64,000 nt of DNA from Natronosalvus rutilus (lineage in GTDB: Archaea; Halobacteriota; Halobacteria; Halobacteriales; Natrialbaceae), in contig NZ_CP100355.1 in NCBI RefSeq assembly GCF_024204665.1, forward strand, positions 558,001 to 622,000, in the 5' to 3' direction. Positions within the stretch are counted from its first letter, which is position 1. Every line of letters begins with the position of its first letter. The notes beneath the pieces are model-generated. The model did not search any database. It saw nothing but the letters and a program-made list of their open reading frames with translations, and was not told the origin of the DNA. The translations under genes and the position numbers were made by a program. This document shows, in pieces, positions 60,597 through 64,000 of the stretch.

Positions 60597-61403
60597 TCAG
60601 TCGACGACGTGCTCGAGGTCGTACGACCCCAGGCGGCGAACCCACCCCCTCTCGGCGAGGGCCTCCAGGTCGTCGAGAGCCTCCTGGGTGCGCTCCTCGT
60701 AGAGGCCAGCGTCGACGTCCATGTGGAAGACGTAATCGCCGAGTCGCTCCCCGCTTGGGCGGGACTCGACCCGGCTCAGGTTGATGTCGCGGTCGGCGAA
60801 CGGCTCGAGGAGTTCGAGGAGCAGTCCGGGGTAGTTCGCGTTCGGATAGACGACGAGCGAGGTCTTCCCGCCGGCCTCCGAACGCTCGGAGGCGGGTGCG
60901 AGCGCGAAGAACCGCGTCGCGTTCGACGTCTGGTCCTGGATGTCAGCGGCGAGGACTTCGAGGTCGTCGCCCGCCGTGGCGGGGTGAGCGATGCCCGCGA
61001 CGGAGGGGTTCTCGCGAGCGTACTCGACGCCCTGGGCCGTGCTCGAGACGGCCTCGAGGGTTGCGTCGGGGTACTCGGACTCGAGGTAGGAACGACACTG
61101 GGCGAGCGCCTGGGAGTGGCTGGCGATGGTGTCGAAGTTCGGTCCCTGTGCGAGCAGGGCGTGGCGGATCGGCGTGACGATTTCGCGGACGACGGCGACG
61201 TCGTACTCCGCGAGGGCGTCCTGGCTCTCGGTGACGCTCCCCTCGATGCTGTTCTCGATGGGAATTACCCCGCGGTCGAACTCGCCGGCGGCGACGGCGG
61301 CGACGATGTCGGTAACCGACTGGCGGAAGACCACGTCGTCGTCGAGCGCTCGCGTCGCGCGATGCGAATAGGTCCCTTCGGGGCCGAGCGTGACGGCTGT
61401 CAT
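60597..61403 (-). CDS. pheA: Prephenate dehydratase
   Basis: 268 residues from ATG 61403. MTAVTLGPEGTYSHRATRAL is the opening, PIENSIEGSVTESQDALAEY the conserved catalytic block, and HSQALAQCRSYL follows. SNATRFFALAP, the TRF motif, is the prephenate-binding segment. Residues about 180-268 are an ACT domain (SLVVYPNANYPGLLLELLEP and ESRPSGERLGDYVFHMD) for phenylalanine feedback. It converts prephenate to phenylpyruvate for Phe synthesis. Monofunctional, without chorismate mutase. Confidence 0.94.
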   Translation of the reverse strand: MTAVTLGPEGTYSHRATRALDDDVVFRQSVTDIVAAVAAGEFDRGVIPIENSIEGSVTESQDALAEYDVAVVREIVTPIRHALLAQGPNFDTIASHSQALAQCRSYLESEYPDATLEAVSSTAQGVEYARENPSVAGIAHPATAGDDLEVLAADIQDQTSNATRFFALAPASERSEAGGKTSLVVYPNANYPGLLLELLEPFADRDINLSRVESRPSGERLGDYVFHMDVDAGLYEERTQEALDDLEALAERGWVRRLGSYDLEHVVD

Positions 61404-61493
61404 ACCCGCTGGTGGGAGTCGAACCCCGAAAAGCGTGCCGAAGGTGGCCATTACTCGAGTTCACAGTCGGCCAACTCCACTTTCGACTCGACG

Positions 61494-62483
61494 CTAGAGC
61501 GACCCGTAATCGTCGCTGAAGATCTCGAGCGTGGCGACGAGCGCACCGAGGACGATGGGGCCGTAGAACAGCCCCATGAACCCAAAGGCAGTGACGCCGC
61601 CGAGGACGCCGATAATGATCACGGCCGGGTTGAGTTCGGCGTAGCGGTCGACGACGATCGGTCGCATGTAGTCGTCCGAAAGACCGACGATGATGGTACT
61701 GTAGATCGCCAGCCCAATCGCGAACGCCGGCTGGTTGATCAGGAGCAGGTAGACCACAGCGGGGCCCCAGACCAGGAACGAACCGACGATCGGAATCAGC
61801 GAGAGGACGATCATGATGACCGTCCAGAACAGCGAGTTCGGGATGCCGACGACGAACAGGCCGATTCCCGCCAGTCCGCCCTGAACCAGCGCGATGAGGA
61901 CGTGACCGGCCAGCACCGCCCACGTCACGTTCTCGAGTGAGTCGAAGAGGTCGGTCTGGACGGCGTCCGGAAGCGGCGTCACCTCCCGAAGCCACCGGAG
62001 CAGGGAGTCGCCGTCCCGGAGGAGGTAGTAGAGCAAGAAGAGCGCCACGCCGATGCCGATAGCCGTGTGTGTGAGCCCCGCCAGTAGTTCCGGACTCCGT
62101 TCCAGGAGCGTCTGTCCCGCGGTACGGGCCCACTCCATGGCCGTCGACTCGAGGTCGACCCCAAATCGCTGGGCGACCGACTGGAAGGGCTCGAGCGGAA
62201 GCGAATCGGCGTCGGCGCCTTCGACGAGGGCACGGGCGTCGCGAAAGACGTACGCCACGACGATCACGACGGGGACGATGGCGAGGAGCAGTGCCAGCAA
62301 GACGAGCGAAAACGCAGCGATAGTGGGCGAGGTTCGTTGCTCCAGGCGACGCTGGGCCGGCGTCAGCACGAACGCGAGGAGGACGGCGGCCAGCACGTAC
62401 TGGATGTACGGGAGGACGAGTTGTGCCGACAACAGCAGGAGGACGGTGATGAGAACGAGCAACGTCCCTCTCGATCGGTTCAC
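61494..62483 (-). CDS. AI-2E family transporter
   Basis: 329 residues from GTG 62483. Eight or so membrane spans, with two at the start (LLVLITVLLLLSAQLVLPYI, YVLAAVLLAFVLTPAQRRLE) and the typical later pattern ALVQGGLAGIGLFVVGIPNS, LIPIVGSFLVWGPAVVYLLL and GFMGLFYGPIVLGALVATLE. The family (AI-2 exporter, UPF0118) exports small molecules such as furanones or, in some archaea, acts as a Na+/H+ antiporter. The substrate is unclear in haloarchaea. Confidence 0.9.
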   Translation of the reverse strand: MNRSRGTLLVLITVLLLLSAQLVLPYIQYVLAAVLLAFVLTPAQRRLEQRTSPTIAAFSLVLLALLLAIVPVVIVVAYVFRDARALVEGADADSLPLEPFQSVAQRFGVDLESTAMEWARTAGQTLLERSPELLAGLTHTAIGIGVALFLLYYLLRDGDSLLRWLREVTPLPDAVQTDLFDSLENVTWAVLAGHVLIALVQGGLAGIGLFVVGIPNSLFWTVIMIVLSLIPIVGSFLVWGPAVVYLLLINQPAFAIGLAIYSTIIVGLSDDYMRPIVVDRYAELNPAVIIIGVLGGVTAFGFMGLFYGPIVLGALVATLEIFSDDYGSL

Positions 62484-62716
62484 ACCTCGAACTCAACGGG
62501 GAGGGGGTTAAAAGCGGTGGCGGCAGGTACAGGCCGACGGCGGTGTACGGTCGAGAGCGACGGCCTGGACGCCGCCGAAGGTGCCTGCATGAAGATCCGA
62601 TTACTGCTGGGAAATCGGGGAAACACGGGATTGACCGGCGTAAACGGTTCGTACGTCTCGACTGTCTCGTCGCTCGTCACACGGGTTCAAGGCCGTGGTT
62701 CACGAGAGAATCACGT

Positions 62717-63436
62717 ATGTCGACCCAGCTCGACCCGCTCTCGCTCTCGGCCGACCTCCTCTACACGGTCAAGACGGACGGGGAGCGGGGCGCTCTCCGC
62801 GACCATCTCGCCACGCTCGAGCGAGCGCGACTCGACCGAGCGATCGGCGGCCGCGCGGAGAAACTCGCCTTCTGGCTCAACTGCTACAATGCCTACGTAC
62901 AGATCCTCCTCGAGGACGACCCCTCGTTGCTCGAGGGTGGTGTGCTCGACCGTTGGAAGTTCTTCGCCAGGGATCGCGTTCCGATCGCCGGCGTCTGGCT
63001 GAGTCTCAACGACATTCAGCACGGACTCCTTCGTGGGTCGAGCCATCCCTGGGGGATGGGATACCTGCCGCGACCGTTCCCGACGGCCTTCGAGCGCCGG
63101 TTTCGACTCGAGTCGGTCGATCCCAGGATCCACTTCGCGCTGAACTGCGGCACCGAAAGCTGTCCCCCGGTGGCCGTCTATAGCCCGTCAGACGTCGAGA
63201 CAGAACTCGAGACCGCGACCGACTGGTTCCTCGAGGAGAACGTGAGCTACCAGCCACGAGAGCGCGTCGCCCGCGTGCCGCGCGTCTTCCTCTGGTACCG
63301 CGGCGATTTCGGTGGCTCGAGCGGGATTCGGTCGTTCCTCGAGCGCTACGACGTGATTCCGCCCGGCGTGACGCCGACGCTCCAGTACGACGAGTACGAC
63401 TGGTCGATGGATCTGGGGGATTATCGTCGAAAGTAA
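62717..63436 (+). CDS. DUF547 protein
   Basis: 239 residues from ATG 62717. KLAFWLNCYNAYVQILLED is the central DUF547 motif, followed by VWLSLNDIQHGLLRG, IHFALNCGTESCPPVAVYSP with the conserved Cys-Gly-Thr region, and FLWYRGDFGG. The fold resembles a transglutaminase-like Cys-protease core, but the catalytic role is unknown. It has no signal peptide, although many bacterial members do. Confidence 0.87.
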   Translation: MSTQLDPLSLSADLLYTVKTDGERGALRDHLATLERARLDRAIGGRAEKLAFWLNCYNAYVQILLEDDPSLLEGGVLDRWKFFARDRVPIAGVWLSLNDIQHGLLRGSSHPWGMGYLPRPFPTAFERRFRLESVDPRIHFALNCGTESCPPVAVYSPSDVETELETATDWFLEENVSYQPRERVARVPRVFLWYRGDFGGSSGIRSFLERYDVIPPGVTPTLQYDEYDWSMDLGDYRRK

Positions 63437-63559
63437 CTCGTCGGGCCCTCGATGGCCGGATCAGGCCAAAACGGACCGAAGCGGGTCGAAACGGACCGAA
63501 GCGGGCCGCCGGCGTCATTCCGGCCAGGGGACCTCAGCGTCGTTGCCGGTCCGAAGACC

Positions 63560-64000
63560 TCAGTGCCCGCGCCCTTGACCCTCGAGGTACTCCTTCGTTC
63601 GCCCGAGCACGACGTACTCGGCCCGCTGGAGATCCGCCACCGATTCCGACCCCGTGACGAACATCGCCGTCTCGAGTTCGACGCGGAGGGTCTCGAGGAG
63701 GTCGACGACCGCCTCGGTTCCCTGCCCGGCTGGCGAGAGGAACGGCTTGGCGAGACCGCCAGCCTGCGCACCGAGGGCGATGGCCTTCGCCACGTCCAGA
63801 CCCGAGCGAACGCCCCCGCTGGCGATCACGGTATCGTGGACGCTCGCGGCCTCGAGCGTGCTCACCGCGGTCGGGACGCCCCAGGCCCGGAAGCGTCGCC
63901 CGACGTGTTCCTGGCGGGTCGCGCCGACGGCGGCAGCCCGGTAGGACTCGATGCCCGACCACGTCGTCCCGCCCTTTCCGGCGACGTCGATGGCGTCGAC
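63560..64000 (-). CDS. fni: Type 2 isopentenyl-diphosphate Delta-isomerase, 3' part
   Basis: 147 C-terminal residues in frame to the window edge; the start lies beyond 64000. [20 protein letters not shown] is the conserved segment, followed by [38 protein letters not shown] and [20 protein letters not shown]. These are FMN- and substrate-binding parts of the (beta/alpha)8 barrel. The enzyme interconverts IPP and DMAPP in archaeal isoprenoid lipid synthesis. The protein is cut by the end of the sequence, not by mutation. Confidence 0.93.
   Translation of the reverse strand, partial: VDAIDVAGKGGTTWSGIESYRAAAVGATRQEHVGRRFRAWGVPTAVSTLEAASVHDTVIASGGVRSGLDVAKAIALGAQAGGLAKPFLSPAGQGTEAVVDLLETLRVELETAMFVTGSESVADLQRAEYVVLGRTKEYLEGQGRGH

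Overview
The window comes from a haloarchaeal chromosome. Its proteins are strongly acidic and its codons GC-rich. Many genes appear leaderless, with a TATA-like box about 28 bases before the start codon, and there are Tat lipoproteins, a PGF-type C-terminal sorting signal and several families known only from Halobacteria. The gene content (YeiH, tryptophanase, two leucyl-tRNA synthetases) would fit Natrialbales, but that rank is inference.

Region by region. 1-1,765: the 3' end of a flavodoxin-domain gene, then about 750 bases of non-coding DNA with repeated TTCATAAT motifs, a frameshifted membrane-protein relic and a conserved hypothetical. 1,997-2,789: a winged-helix/MazF-PemK toxin-antitoxin pair behind a tandem-repeat operator candidate. 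2,953-13,265: aconitase, a YeiH-type exporter with a micro-ORF, an HTH/DUF7521 pair, a large secreted metallopeptidase-like protein, a structured non-coding locus (9,748-10,223), a GNAT enzyme, a lipoprotein, and a PQQ-type beta-propeller whose signal peptide holds an in-frame TGA. 13,400-18,954: tryptophanase, a GNAT enzyme, then a plus-strand run of HTR-like ATPase, RNase HII, methyltransferase, DUF5810 and DUF5809. 19,000-26,900: zinc ribbon, Nudix, rhodanese, aIF1, a DUF296 protein, the DNA polymerase D large subunit with a short overlapping gene, and an Lrp/AsnC regulator. 26,973-30,382: a HalOD1 protein, a small conserved protein, and the protein-export pair secF-secD. 30,540-37,661, all minus strand: a MEDS/PAS/GAF histidine kinase, a 42-residue zinc protein, RimI, a DUF892 ferritin-like protein and a three-gene nirA assimilation cluster. 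37,876-40,328: two overlapping microproteins, DUF7119 and an M20 peptidase.

40,411-48,045: tRNA-Lys with degraded copies of its 3' end downstream, a membrane protein with internal repeats, then a complete minus-strand rRNA operon (16S, tRNA-Ala, 23S, 5S) with long processing stems, a terminator, a separately promoted tRNA-Cys and five tandem promoters. 48,355-64,000: halocyanin, dihydrolipoyl dehydrogenase, threonine ammonia-lyase, DUF2071, an archaeal-type and a bacterial-type leucyl-tRNA synthetase in tandem, small membrane and lipoproteins, Hsp20, prephenate dehydratase, an AI-2E family permease, DUF547, and the 3' part of type 2 isopentenyl-diphosphate isomerase.

Most of the window is ordinary housekeeping chromosome: translation, replication, secretion and central metabolism. 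The unusual material is local: the toxin-antitoxin operator, the structured locus near 10 kb, the nonsense codon in a Tat signal, a patch of atypical codons at the usual intein site of DNA polymerase D, the tandem LeuRS pair and the tRNA-Lys scar. I saw no CRISPR array, no prophage and no intact transposase.
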